Assembly: GCF_004366075.1 (NCBI RefSeq)
Contig: NZ_SODU01000001.1
Span: 2,191,134-2,255,133 of the forward strand
DNA from: Kribbella pratensis
GTDB taxonomy: Bacteria > Actinomycetota > Actinomycetes > Propionibacteriales > Kribbellaceae
Direction of reading: 5' to 3'
Length of the DNA: 64,000 nt
Position numbers and translations under genes: made by a program. Below, in pieces: positions 51,854-60,536 of this stretch. The notes under the pieces were generated by a model, which was given only the letters and a program-made list of their open reading frames with translations, had not been told where the DNA came from and searched no databases. The stretch's first letter is position 1. Every line of letters begins with the position of its first letter.

Positions 51854-53630
51854 GCGGAAGAATTCGCACCGGGACCCGGCGTGGGAGGCGATCCACTCCG
51901 GCTGGGGCATCATCGTGCGGCACCCGCTATTCGCACCGATGGCGGACTGGGCGCACACCCCGCTCAGGGACGACAGCTGCCCGGCGGACGGCTGGGCCAC
52001 GATCGACTCGAACGGGCAGATCCACACGCACCGGACGCGTCGCGCCACACCAGAGGAGTGGGCGTGGGTCTTCGCGCACCTCCTGATCCACCTGGGCCTC
52101 GGCCACGCCGAACGGGATCTGCCAGAACCTGACCAGGCCACCAGCACCGCAAACGACGTGGCGGTCAATCGCTACCTCCAGTCGCTCAAACTGGGTACGC
52201 CGGTCGTTGAACTGCCGTCAGACTTCCCCGCGATGGACGAAGACGCGCTGGCGCGACTGTGGCGGCGCGCCGGCGTACCGGCGGAGTACGAGCGACTGGG
52301 CGTGGCAGGTCACGTGCCTGATGTCCACACCGCCCGCTGGAACGGTTGGGGCACGCCGCCGAACTGGGCCGAACTGTTCGCCGCAGGTCTGTCCGCCGCG
52401 GCTGCTGCGGCTGTCGAGGTTGCTGGTGGCGCACGCTCGTCGCTGACCGCGGGCGGAGGAGGCCGGGACAAGTGGGACCTGGCCCTCGGCTGGTTCGTCT
52501 CGTCGTACCCGCTGCTCGGTGCTATCGCTGCGAGCATGACGGTCGTCGCCGACGCCGAGCTCGCCCGCGGCTGGGACATCCGGGTCGCGGCGGTCAACGC
52601 GTCCGCCGGCGAGATCTACGTGAACCCGCTGACCAGCCTGACGTTGAGCGAGTGGCGGTTCGTCATGGCGCACGAAATGCTGCACGCCGCGCTGCGGCAC
52701 GGCGAGCGCGTCGGCGGCCGTGACCCGTACCTGTGGAACGTCGCCGCCGATCTGGTGATCAACGGCTGGCTCGTGGAGATGGGTGTCGGCACCCTGCCCG
52801 ACGGCGGGCTCTACGACCCGGCGCTGAAGGGCATGTCCGCGGAGGAGGTCTACGACCGCATCGCTACGGACCTGCGGCGCTACCGCAAGCTGGCGACGCT
52901 GCGCGGCGTCGGTCTGGGTGACGTACTCGGCCACCCGCTCCCACACTCCGGTGAGGCCGCACGGGCAGCCGGTCTCGACGACATCTACCGACGTGCCCTG
53001 AGCACCGGGTTGGCGTACCACGACCCAGCACGCGGCACACTGCCTGCCGGACTGGTCGAGGAGATCCGCGCGCTGGACCACCCGCCACTCGCCTGGGACG
53101 CACAGCTGGCGCGCTGGTTCGAGGAGCACGTCCCCGCGGTCGAGAAGACCCGCACGTACGCACGGGCCTCCCGACGCCAATCCGGTACGCCGGACATCCC
53201 GCGCCCCGGCTGGATCCGCCCGGTCGAGCTGGAACGACTCCCGACGTACGGCGTCGTCCTGGACACCTCGGGTTCCATGGACCGCGAGCTGCTCGGCGAG
53301 GCACTCGGAGCGATCGCGTCGTACTCACGCGCTCGCGACGTACCGGCCGCGCGAGTGGTCTACTGCGACGCCGCGGCGTACGACGCCGGCTACGTGCCGG
53401 TGGACGACATCGCCGGACGCGTGAAGATCCACGGTCGCGGTGGGACCGTTCTACAGCCCGGCGTGGACCTGCTGGAGCGAGCAGAAGACTTCCCCGCCCA
53501 CGGCCCCATCCTGCTCATCACAGACGGCCAGTGCGACGTCGTCCGCGTACGCCGCGAACACGCCTGGCTGATCCCCCGCAGCACATCCCTCCCCTTCACC
53601 GCCAGGGGTCCTGTATTCCGAGTGGAGTGA
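51846..53630 (+). CDS. VWA-metallopeptidase (DUF2201-type) partner of the MoxR ATPase
   Basis: 594 residues from a GTG. It contains two copies of a metallopeptidase-like domain. Residues ~20-118 have AHLLIHLGLGHAER (77-90), where the catalytic Glu is replaced by Leu. Residues ~220-310 have AHEMLHAALRHGER (275-288), an intact HExxH zinc motif. The C-terminal VWA-like domain (from ~470) has the metal-ion site DTSGSMD and later ITDGQCD. The ATPase upstream should drive it. DUF2201 proteins occur with such ATPases, but their targets are unknown. The duplicated domain with one dead active site is notable. Confidence 0.85.
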   Translation: MPKRKNSHRDPAWEAIHSGWGIIVRHPLFAPMADWAHTPLRDDSCPADGWATIDSNGQIHTHRTRRATPEEWAWVFAHLLIHLGLGHAERDLPEPDQATSTANDVAVNRYLQSLKLGTPVVELPSDFPAMDEDALARLWRRAGVPAEYERLGVAGHVPDVHTARWNGWGTPPNWAELFAAGLSAAAAAAVEVAGGARSSLTAGGGGRDKWDLALGWFVSSYPLLGAIAASMTVVADAELARGWDIRVAAVNASAGEIYVNPLTSLTLSEWRFVMAHEMLHAALRHGERVGGRDPYLWNVAADLVINGWLVEMGVGTLPDGGLYDPALKGMSAEEVYDRIATDLRRYRKLATLRGVGLGDVLGHPLPHSGEAARAAGLDDIYRRALSTGLAYHDPARGTLPAGLVEEIRALDHPPLAWDAQLARWFEEHVPAVEKTRTYARASRRQSGTPDIPRPGWIRPVELERLPTYGVVLDTSGSMDRELLGEALGAIASYSRARDVPAARVVYCDAAAYDAGYVPVDDIAGRVKIHGRGGTVLQPGVDLLERAEDFPAHGPILLITDGQCDVVRVRREHAWLIPRSTSLPFTARGPVFRVE

Positions 53631-53661
53631 ACAGGCCCGGCTGGCGGCGAACAGGCCGTCG

Positions 53662-54264
53662 TCAGGCGACCTTCCTCCAGGCCCCGCAGTCGTTGGTTTC
53701 GAAACCCTTGTCGGTCTTCTTGATCGTCACCGTTTGCGGACCGTCGCTCAGATTGTTGGCGAGGATGGCGTCGAGGTCGCCGTCGAGGTTCTTCAACCGC
53801 GCCCAGTAGCAGCCCTCACCGCCGGTCGTCTTGTACTTCCCAGGCTTGATGTCGACGCCGACCTCGTAGGTGCCGTCGCCCTCGATCGCGACTGCGGCTT
53901 CGGGCGGCGCGGCCGTCACAGTCTTGGCCGGCGGAGCGGGCTTCGTCACCGTGACCGGCGGCGCTGTCACGTTCACCGGCGGCGCCGTGACCGTCACCGT
54001 CGAGCCTGGTGCCTGGACGGTCGTGGTGGTGGTCGCCTGCGGCGTGCCGGCTGACGTCGATGCGGTGCCGCCGCCCGGCGCGGCGCCGATGACCAGACCG
54101 AGTACGAACGTTCCGGAGGCCACGGCCCACGGGACCCAACGACGCCTCTTGGACTGCCGCGGCTGCGGGCCGGGTCGCATCGGCCCGTGCGGTCCCTGCG
54201 GCGGCGGCTGCGGCGGTAGCTGTTGGTGCGGATAGAAGGATTGCTGCGGTACTTGCTGCGACAT
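53662..54264 (-). CDS. Membrane-anchored exported protein with Cys-pair domain
   Basis: 200 residues from the ATG at 54264 (the frame stays open to 54474 but that part is not protein-like). A Pro/Gln-rich cytoplasmic start (PQQSFYPHQQLPPQPPPQ) and a basic patch lead to one membrane helix (WVPWAVASGTFVLGLVIGAA, ~43-62). A Thr/Val/Pro linker with TVTVTAPPVNVTAPPVTVT repeats follows. The C-terminal ~70 residues (GDGTYEVGVDIKPGKYKT, CYWARL, DCGAWRK) resemble a domain seen in many actinobacterial surface proteins. Function unknown. Confidence 0.8.
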   Translation of the reverse strand: MSQQVPQQSFYPHQQLPPQPPPQGPHGPMRPGPQPRQSKRRRWVPWAVASGTFVLGLVIGAAPGGGTASTSAGTPQATTTTTVQAPGSTVTVTAPPVNVTAPPVTVTKPAPPAKTVTAAPPEAAVAIEGDGTYEVGVDIKPGKYKTTGGEGCYWARLKNLDGDLDAILANNLSDGPQTVTIKKTDKGFETNDCGAWRKVA

Positions 54265-54477
54265 GATTGGCCCCCTGTGTCCCCGAGGCCCCCGGGGATC
54301 TCCGCCCACCGTAACCTTCCGTGATCGCCCCTGCCCCGGTCCAAAGGTCCTCCCGATCCGGCCAGAGGTCCTGAGCTGGACACCGCGGCTGTCGCAGTGT
54401 TTCGCCTGGAGTGAATCGTGTCTGCTGCGGGCGAACAGGTGTAGTTGGGTGGCTCTGCTGAGTGACAGGTTCACGGG

Positions 54478-55701
54478 ATGGCATGGGTTGTGAGGGGCGA
54501 GTTCCGGAAGCTGTGGATCGGGCAGCTGGTGTCCGCGTCGGGCAGCGCGGTCACCACAGTCGCGCTGCCGCTGGTGGCTGTGGTGACGCTGCAGGCGTCG
54601 GCTGTGGAGATGGGTGCGTTGTCAGCGTTGACGATCGCACCACATCTGGTGCTCGGGCTGTTGGCCGGCGTCTGGGTCGACAGGTGGCCCCTGCGTCGCG
54701 TGCTGATCTGGACCGACGTCGGACGGCTCGTCCTGCTCGGCTCGGTGCCTGCTGCGGCTGCACTGGGGTGGCTACACATCGAGCAGTTGTACGCCGTCGC
54801 CGTACTGACCGGAGTGCTGACCCTGCTGTCGGACACCGCGTCGCAGACGATGATCCCGTGGCTGGTGGCACGTGAGGACCTGATGCGGGCGAACAGCGCG
54901 GCCCTGCTCAATCTCAACCTGGCCTCAACGCTCGGACCGTCCGTAGCCGGGTTCCTCGTCCAGGTGCTCACAGCACCGTTCGCGATCCTCGTCGACGCGG
55001 CGTCGTACGTCGTGTCCACGATCGCGGCGTACCTGCTCCGCGAGCCCACCCGCGCACCTGCACCCGAGCGGTCCGAGGTACGGCTGTCCGCGGGACTGCG
55101 AGTGCTCTTCGGCCACCGGATGCTCAGGCCGCTCGTGCTCTCGGCAGGTATCGCTGCCATGGCCGGATCGATGCAAGGCCCGCTGGTGGTTCTCTTCCTG
55201 ATCCGCGAGCTCGACAAGTCACCGGCGTTCGTGGGGCTGACCATGACCGCGTTCGGAGCCGCTGCCGTGGCCGGTACCTTCATCGCTCCCGCCTGGTGCC
55301 GCCGGGTCGGCCTCGGCCGCTCCTATCTGACCGGCGTGTTCCTCGCGTCGTTCAACGGCGTCGCTCTGTTCACCGGTGTGACGCCGGTGATCCTCCTCGG
55401 GCAGGTACTCGCCGGACTCGGCATGTCCCTGTTCGGCGTCCCGCAACGCACCCTGCGCCAGGCGCTCGCGCCGCCGCACCTCGTGGGGCAGGTCACCGCG
55501 TCCTGGCGCACCTTGGTCATCGGCGGCCAGACGGTCGGCGCGGCTGCCTCCGGTGTCCTCGCCACCGCCCTCGACATCCGCCCCACCCTCCTGATCGGCA
55601 CCGCCGGCATGCTCGCCGGCCTCCTGGTCGCCGCCTTCTCCTCGCTCCGCGGACTGCAGGATCTGCCCGAAGGGGAACCGGTCGGGCGATCGATGGCGTA
55701 G
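54478..55701 (+). CDS. MFS transporter (DHA3/enterobactin-exporter-like)
   Basis: 407 residues with about twelve membrane helices. The opening FRKLWIGQLVSASGSAVTTVALPLVAV and the loop GVWVDRWPLRRVLIWTDVGRLVLL (helices 2-3, motif A-like) fit the MFS_3 branch that exports drugs or siderophores. The segment QTMIPWLVAREDLMRANSAALLNLNLASTLGPSVAGFLV is the characteristic helix 4-5 block. Its substrate is unknown. Single gene; the divergent neighbour is the exported Cys-pair protein. Confidence 0.87.
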   Translation: MAWVVRGEFRKLWIGQLVSASGSAVTTVALPLVAVVTLQASAVEMGALSALTIAPHLVLGLLAGVWVDRWPLRRVLIWTDVGRLVLLGSVPAAAALGWLHIEQLYAVAVLTGVLTLLSDTASQTMIPWLVAREDLMRANSAALLNLNLASTLGPSVAGFLVQVLTAPFAILVDAASYVVSTIAAYLLREPTRAPAPERSEVRLSAGLRVLFGHRMLRPLVLSAGIAAMAGSMQGPLVVLFLIRELDKSPAFVGLTMTAFGAAAVAGTFIAPAWCRRVGLGRSYLTGVFLASFNGVALFTGVTPVILLGQVLAGLGMSLFGVPQRTLRQALAPPHLVGQVTASWRTLVIGGQTVGAAASGVLATALDIRPTLLIGTAGMLAGLLVAAFSSLRGLQDLPEGEPVGRSMA

Positions 55702-55871
55702 GACTGATCGCGGATCGTGATAGGTCGAGAGGGGATGCCCGCCTGGGCCTCGGGTGGGCTATTGCGTTTCATTGGCAGGGAATGGAATTCGCGCGACAAG
55801 CGCTTACCTACTGAGCGATACTGGAAAGTGCGCCGTTTTCCGGTCGTCAAAGCCCTTTTGAGTCGAAGTAG

Positions 55872-57683
55872 ATGGGAAGTGCGCCCGTCCAGATGCCCTC
55901 AGAGCACACTGTCCAAGCGCCGTCGATCGCAGCCCCTACCACCCGTGCCCCAGAACGCAGCCGCAACCTGTGGCGGCTCCGTCCCTACCTGAAGCCACAC
56001 CGTTGGCGCCTCGCGGTGATGTTCTCCACCGCCATGCTGGGCGTCGGCGTCAGCCTCGCCGTTCCGCTGGTCACCCGAGCCATCATCGACGGTCCGGTCA
56101 CCCGCCGCGAGCTGAGCATGCTGGTCCCGCTCGCACTGCTGGCCCTCGGGCTCAGCATCTCCGAGGTCATCCTGGTCTGGATGCGCCGCTGGGCGCAGTC
56201 CCGGACCGTCAGCGACCTCGAGGCCACGCTCCGGCACGACCTGTACGTCCGTCTGCAGTCACTGCCGATGGAGTTCCACACCCGCTGGCAGAGCGGTCAG
56301 CTGCTCTCCCGCGTCACCACCGACCTGTCCACGATCCGCCGGTTCATGGGGTTCGGCCTGCTGTTCCTGGTGATGAACATCCTGCAGCTGGCCGTGGTCA
56401 CGGTCCTGCTGCTCCAGCTGTACTGGCCGCTCGGCCTCGTGGTCCTGGTGGCCGCCGTGCCGATCGTCATGGTGTCGCTGAAGTTCGAGAAGAAGTACCT
56501 GCGGATCTCCCGCAAGGTCCAGGACCAGCAAGGTGACCTGGCCACCCGGATCGAGGAGTCGGCGCTCGGCTTCCGGGTGATCAAGTCGTTCGGCCGGCGG
56601 CCGCACGTCCAGGGCCAGTTCGACGACGAGGCGACCAGGCTGTACGACACCGAGGTCGAGAAGGTCCGGCTCGCGTCGCGGTTCTGGAGCTTCCTCGGCG
56701 TCATCCCGAACCTGACCCTGGTGATCGTGCTGCTGCTCGGCGCGCTCGCCGTCGGCCGGGAGGCGATCACGCTCGGCACCCTGGTCGCGTTCATCACGCT
56801 GATGCTGTCCCTGGTCTGGCCGGTCACCTCGCTCGGCGCGATCCTGGCGATGGCGCAGGAGTCGATGACCGCGGCGGACCGGATCAGCGAGATCCTGGAC
56901 ACCCATTCGGTGATCAAGGACGGCTCGGAGGAGCTCACGAACCCGCGGGGCCACCTGCGCTTCGAGCACGTCGGGTTCCGGTTCTCCGACGACTCCACCG
57001 AGGTGCTGCACGACATCAACCTGGACCTGACCCCTGGTACGACGCTCGCACTGGTCGGCGCCACCGGGTCCGGGAAAACCACCCTGACCGCACTGGTCCC
57101 CCGGCTGTACGACGTGACCGCCGGGCGGATCACCATCGACGGGCACGACATCCGGGACCTGTCCCTGGTGTCGCTGCGGACGGCTGTCGCGTCCGCGTTC
57201 GACGACCCCACGCTGTTCTCCATGAGCGTCCGGGAGAACCTGACCCTCGGCCGTCCGGACGCATCCGAGGCAGACGTCCAGCAGGCGCTGGAGGTCGCTC
57301 AGGCGCAGTTCGCCAACGACCTCCCGTGGGGCCTGGAGACACGCGTCGGTGAGCAGGGCATGTCGCTGTCGGGTGGTCAGCGGCAGCGGCTCGCACTGGC
57401 CCGTGCAGTGCTCGCCAAGCCCGCCGTACTGGTGCTGGACGACACCCTGTCGGCTCTCGACGTACACACCGAGGCATTGGTCGAGGAAGCACTACGGAAC
57501 GTGCTGTCCGAGACCACTGGCATCGTGGTCGCGCACCGCGCGTCGACGGTGATGCTGGCCGACCAGGTCGCTCTGCTGCAGAACGGCACGGTCACCCACG
57601 TAGGAACCCATCACGAGCTGCTGACAACGGTCCCGGCGTACCGGCACCTGCTCGCAGCGGAGGAAGAGGAGGTGCACGCATGA
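55872..57683 (+). CDS. ABC exporter half-transporter with degenerate catalytic site
   Basis: 603 residues. Six membrane helices (about 50-340) come before a nucleotide-binding domain with Walker A GATGSGKTT, signature LSGGQRQRLALARA and Walker B VLVLDDTLSALD. In Walker B the catalytic Glu is replaced by Asp (LDDT). This is typical of one partner of heterodimeric exporters. The partner gene overlaps by four bases (ATGA). The 170-bp leader upstream (55702-55871) is less G+C-rich and has a GATACT -10-like box; I cannot assign more. Likely substrate: a drug, lipid or peptide. Confidence 0.9.
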   Translation: MGSAPVQMPSEHTVQAPSIAAPTTRAPERSRNLWRLRPYLKPHRWRLAVMFSTAMLGVGVSLAVPLVTRAIIDGPVTRRELSMLVPLALLALGLSISEVILVWMRRWAQSRTVSDLEATLRHDLYVRLQSLPMEFHTRWQSGQLLSRVTTDLSTIRRFMGFGLLFLVMNILQLAVVTVLLLQLYWPLGLVVLVAAVPIVMVSLKFEKKYLRISRKVQDQQGDLATRIEESALGFRVIKSFGRRPHVQGQFDDEATRLYDTEVEKVRLASRFWSFLGVIPNLTLVIVLLLGALAVGREAITLGTLVAFITLMLSLVWPVTSLGAILAMAQESMTAADRISEILDTHSVIKDGSEELTNPRGHLRFEHVGFRFSDDSTEVLHDINLDLTPGTTLALVGATGSGKTTLTALVPRLYDVTAGRITIDGHDIRDLSLVSLRTAVASAFDDPTLFSMSVRENLTLGRPDASEADVQQALEVAQAQFANDLPWGLETRVGEQGMSLSGGQRQRLALARAVLAKPAVLVLDDTLSALDVHTEALVEEALRNVLSETTGIVVAHRASTVMLADQVALLQNGTVTHVGTHHELLTTVPAYRHLLAAEEEEVHA

Positions 57684-59566
57684 CGACCCAGACCCAGCAG
57701 ACACCTCCGGAGGCCTCTGAGGCGAAGGAGGACGAGCAGCAACCGAAAGAGCAGAAGTGGCGGGGCGTCTTCGAGGACGACCCCGACCGGGAGGTCTCGC
57801 GCGCGACCAGCATCCGGCTGAAGGAGGACTCCCGGAAGCTGCTCGGTGAGCTGCTGCGGCCCTACCAGAAGCTGATCTGGCTGCTCGTGGTGATCGTGAT
57901 CGTCGAGAACGGCGCCCGGCTCGCCGTGCCGTACCTGGTCCACCTGGGCATCGACAACGGCATCCCGCCGATCCTGGCCGGCAAGGGCTCCCAGGAGCTG
58001 ATCACGATCGTCATCGCCGTGCTGGCGTCGGCGCTCCTGCAGGCCTGGGCGCGGCAGCTGTTCCTGATGCGCTCCGGCCGGCTCGGCCAGACCATCCTGC
58101 TCGGTCTGCGGCGCCGGGTGTTCGACCACTTCCAACGGCTCAGTCCGGCGTTCCACGACAAGTTCACGTCGGGCCGGGTGATCTCCCGGCTGACGTCCGA
58201 CGTACAGGTCATCGACGAGATGCTGGCGAACGGGTTCGACGGTCTGGTGACCGCGCTCCTGACGCTGGTGGGTACGGCGATCATCCTGCTCACGCTGGAC
58301 GTCAAGCTCGGTCTGATCGCGCTGCTGTCGTTCCCGGCGCTGATGGTGCTGACGGCGTGGTTCCGGAAGCGGTCCGGGGCCGTCTACCGGCAGACGCGTG
58401 AGGCCGTCGTACTGGTCATCGTGCACTTCGTCGAGTCGATGACCGGCATCCGCGCGGTGCAGGCGTTCCGCCGGGAGCCGCGCAACGAGGAGATCTTCCA
58501 CGGCGTCAACGACCGCTACCGGAAGGCGAACCTCGAGGCGTTCCGGCTGAACGCGATCTTCATGCCGTCGATCAAGGGCGTCGGCAACATCACCATCGTC
58601 GCGATCCTGGCGTACGGCGGTTACCAGGCGTACCACGGTCACGTGACGGTCGGCGTCCTGACCGCGTTCCTGCTGTACCTGCGGCAGTTCTTCGAGCCGC
58701 TGCAGGACATCTCGCAGTTCTACAACACGTTCCTGTCCGCGTCGGCGGCGCTGGAGAAGCTGTCCGGCGTGCTGAACGAGACACCGGACGTCCCGGAGCC
58801 GATCAAGCCGGCCAAGCCAGGCCCGGCCCACGGTCACCTGGAGCTGCGGAACGTGCGCTTCGAGTACGTCGACGGCGTACCGGTGCTGCCCGGTCTGCAG
58901 CTGGACGTGCCGGCCGGTCAGACCCTGGCCCTGGTCGGTACGACGGGGGCCGGCAAGACCACGATCGCCAAACTGGTGGCGCGGTTCTACGACCCGACGA
59001 GCGGGCATCTGCTGCTCGACGGCGTCGACCTCCGGGACCTGGCCGAGGACGACCTGCGCGAGCGGGTCGTGATGGTGACGCAGGAGAACTTCCTGTTCAC
59101 CGGCTCGGTCGCCGACAACATCCGGTTCGGCAAACCGGACGCGACGATGGAGGAGGTCGTCGAGGCCGCGAAGGTGATCGGCGCGCACGACTTCATCATG
59201 GCGCTGCCCAACGGGTACGAGACCGCGGTCGAGAAGCGCGGTTCCCGGCTCTCGGCGGGTCAGCGGCAGCTGGTCGCGTTCGCGCGGGCGTTCCTGGCCA
59301 ACCCCGCCGTACTGATCCTGGACGAGGCGACGTCGAGCCTGGACATCCCCAGCGAACGCCTCATCCAGCGGGCGCTGAAGACGATCCTGGCCGACCGTAC
59401 GGCGATCGTCATCGCGCACCGGTTGTCCACCGTCGAGACCGCCGACCGCGTCCTGGTCCTGGAACACGGCCGGATCATCGAGGACGGCCCTCCCGACCAC
59501 CTCATCACCATGGACGACGGCCACTACGCCGGACTCCACCAGGCCTGGGAAGACTCACTGGCCTGA
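57680..59566 (+). CDS. ABC exporter half-transporter with intact catalytic site
   Basis: 628 residues overlapping the first half-transporter (ATGA). An acidic N-terminal extension (QTPPEASEAKEDEQQPKEQ) precedes six helices and a nucleotide-binding domain with Walker A GTTGAGKTT, signature LSAGQRQLVAFARA and Walker B VLILDEATSSLD (Glu intact). The signature has Ala where the consensus has Gly (LSAGQ). This subunit complements the degenerate site of its partner to make one efficient ATPase site. A strong bidirectional hairpin follows the stop. Confidence 0.92.
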   Translation: MTTQTQQTPPEASEAKEDEQQPKEQKWRGVFEDDPDREVSRATSIRLKEDSRKLLGELLRPYQKLIWLLVVIVIVENGARLAVPYLVHLGIDNGIPPILAGKGSQELITIVIAVLASALLQAWARQLFLMRSGRLGQTILLGLRRRVFDHFQRLSPAFHDKFTSGRVISRLTSDVQVIDEMLANGFDGLVTALLTLVGTAIILLTLDVKLGLIALLSFPALMVLTAWFRKRSGAVYRQTREAVVLVIVHFVESMTGIRAVQAFRREPRNEEIFHGVNDRYRKANLEAFRLNAIFMPSIKGVGNITIVAILAYGGYQAYHGHVTVGVLTAFLLYLRQFFEPLQDISQFYNTFLSASAALEKLSGVLNETPDVPEPIKPAKPGPAHGHLELRNVRFEYVDGVPVLPGLQLDVPAGQTLALVGTTGAGKTTIAKLVARFYDPTSGHLLLDGVDLRDLAEDDLRERVVMVTQENFLFTGSVADNIRFGKPDATMEEVVEAAKVIGAHDFIMALPNGYETAVEKRGSRLSAGQRQLVAFARAFLANPAVLILDEATSSLDIPSERLIQRALKTILADRTAIVIAHRLSTVETADRVLVLEHGRIIEDGPPDHLITMDDGHYAGLHQAWEDSLA

Positions 59567-59570
59567 CGGC

Positions 59571-59604
59571 ACCGGGCGCGTGGGGTTCTCCCCATGCGCC
59601 CGGT
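59571..59604. terminator. Bidirectional terminator between ABC exporter and ECF41 operon
   Basis: A 15-bp stem with one G-T pair, ACCGGGCGCGTGGGG (59571-59585) and its complement (59590-59604), closed by a TTCT tetraloop. It lies between two convergent genes and could stop transcription from both. Confidence 0.85.
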
Positions 59605-59609
59605 CCGTT

Positions 59610-60536
59610 CTACGTTCCACGGCGGGCCGCATTCGTCTCCTGTACGACGGCCCACGTGTCGGCGACCGGTCCGACGTGCCGGAGCTTGTCAGGGTTCACC
59701 ACCGCGCGGATCTCCTGGATCTGCCCGTCGGCGATGTCGAGCGTCCACGTGTTGACCACTCTGCCGTCGCTGTCGCGGAAGACCGCTCCCGGCTGACCGT
59801 TCACCAACTGCGGCTCCACGACGCCGCCGATCTGCGCGAACGGCCCGGCCAGCGCAGCCAGCAGTCCTGCCACGTTGCGGGCGCCGGCAACGACACCTCG
59901 GCCCCACTGCGGCGCCTTGCCGCCCGCGTCGCCGACCAGCTGCACGTCCGCGGCCAGGAATTCCATCAAGTTGCCGACAGCACCCTCTTTGAACGCCTCG
60001 AAGAACCGCACTGCCAGCTCCTCCCGCTCTCGCTGGTCAGCTGCGAACCTCGGCCGTCCCGCATCCATGTGCCGACGGGCACGGACCACCAGTTGACGGC
60101 ACGCCGCCTCCGAGCGTCCCAAGGCCGACGCCACCTCCGCGAAGCCGAACCCGAACACCTCCCGCAGCACGAAGGCCGCCCGCTCCAGCGGGGACAACCG
60201 CTCCAGCAGGAGCAGCGCGGCCATCGACACCGAGTCAGCCAGCTCAGCCGCCCGCTCCGGGTCCTCGTACGGGTCGGACAGCAACGGCTCCGGGAGCCAC
60301 GGCCCGACGTACTCCTCCCGCCGGCGACGAGCAGACCGCAGTACGTCGACAGAGATGCGGGTGACGACCGCGGACAGGAAGGCCTTCGGCGACACCGGCT
60401 CCGTTCGCGACCCGGCGTACCGGAGCCACGTGTCCTGTACGGCGTCCTCTGCCTCGCTGACGCTGCCGAGGATCCGGTAGGCGATCGAGAACAGCAGCGG
60501 TCGCAGCTCCTCGAACTCCTCGTCGCGAGTGCGCAT
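59610..60536 (-). CDS. ECF41 family RNA polymerase sigma factor (SigJ-like)
   Basis: 308 residues from the ATG at 60536 (sharing a base with the epimerase stop: TGATG). The sigma region 2 (LRPLLFSIAYRILGSVSEAEDAVQDTWLRYAG) and region 4 (LSPLERAAFVLREVFGFGFAEVASALGRSEAACRQLVVRARRHM) are followed by a ~120-residue SnoaL-like domain. All three ECF41 hallmarks are visible: WLPEPL between the domains, the DGGGK-like GDAGGKAP and the NPDKL near the end. In this family the C-terminal domain regulates the factor instead of a separate anti-sigma protein. Co-transcribed with the epimerase, as usual for ECF41. Confidence 0.92.
   Translation of the reverse strand: MRTRDEEFEELRPLLFSIAYRILGSVSEAEDAVQDTWLRYAGSRTEPVSPKAFLSAVVTRISVDVLRSARRRREEYVGPWLPEPLLSDPYEDPERAAELADSVSMAALLLLERLSPLERAAFVLREVFGFGFAEVASALGRSEAACRQLVVRARRHMDAGRPRFAADQREREELAVRFFEAFKEGAVGNLMEFLAADVQLVGDAGGKAPQWGRGVVAGARNVAGLLAALAGPFAQIGGVVEPQLVNGQPGAVFRDSDGRVVNTWTLDIADGQIQEIRAVVNPDKLRHVGPVADTWAVVQETNAARRGT

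Noticed and set aside
55717..55992. Small plus-strand ORF of 91 codons before the ABC exporter
   Set aside because: It runs into the exporter gene in another frame and its composition changes there; more likely leader DNA of the exporter.
57611..59539. Open frame of 642 codons on the minus strand opposite the second ABC half-transporter
   Set aside because: Antisense shadow; the plus strand has the complete Walker A, signature and Walker B motifs.
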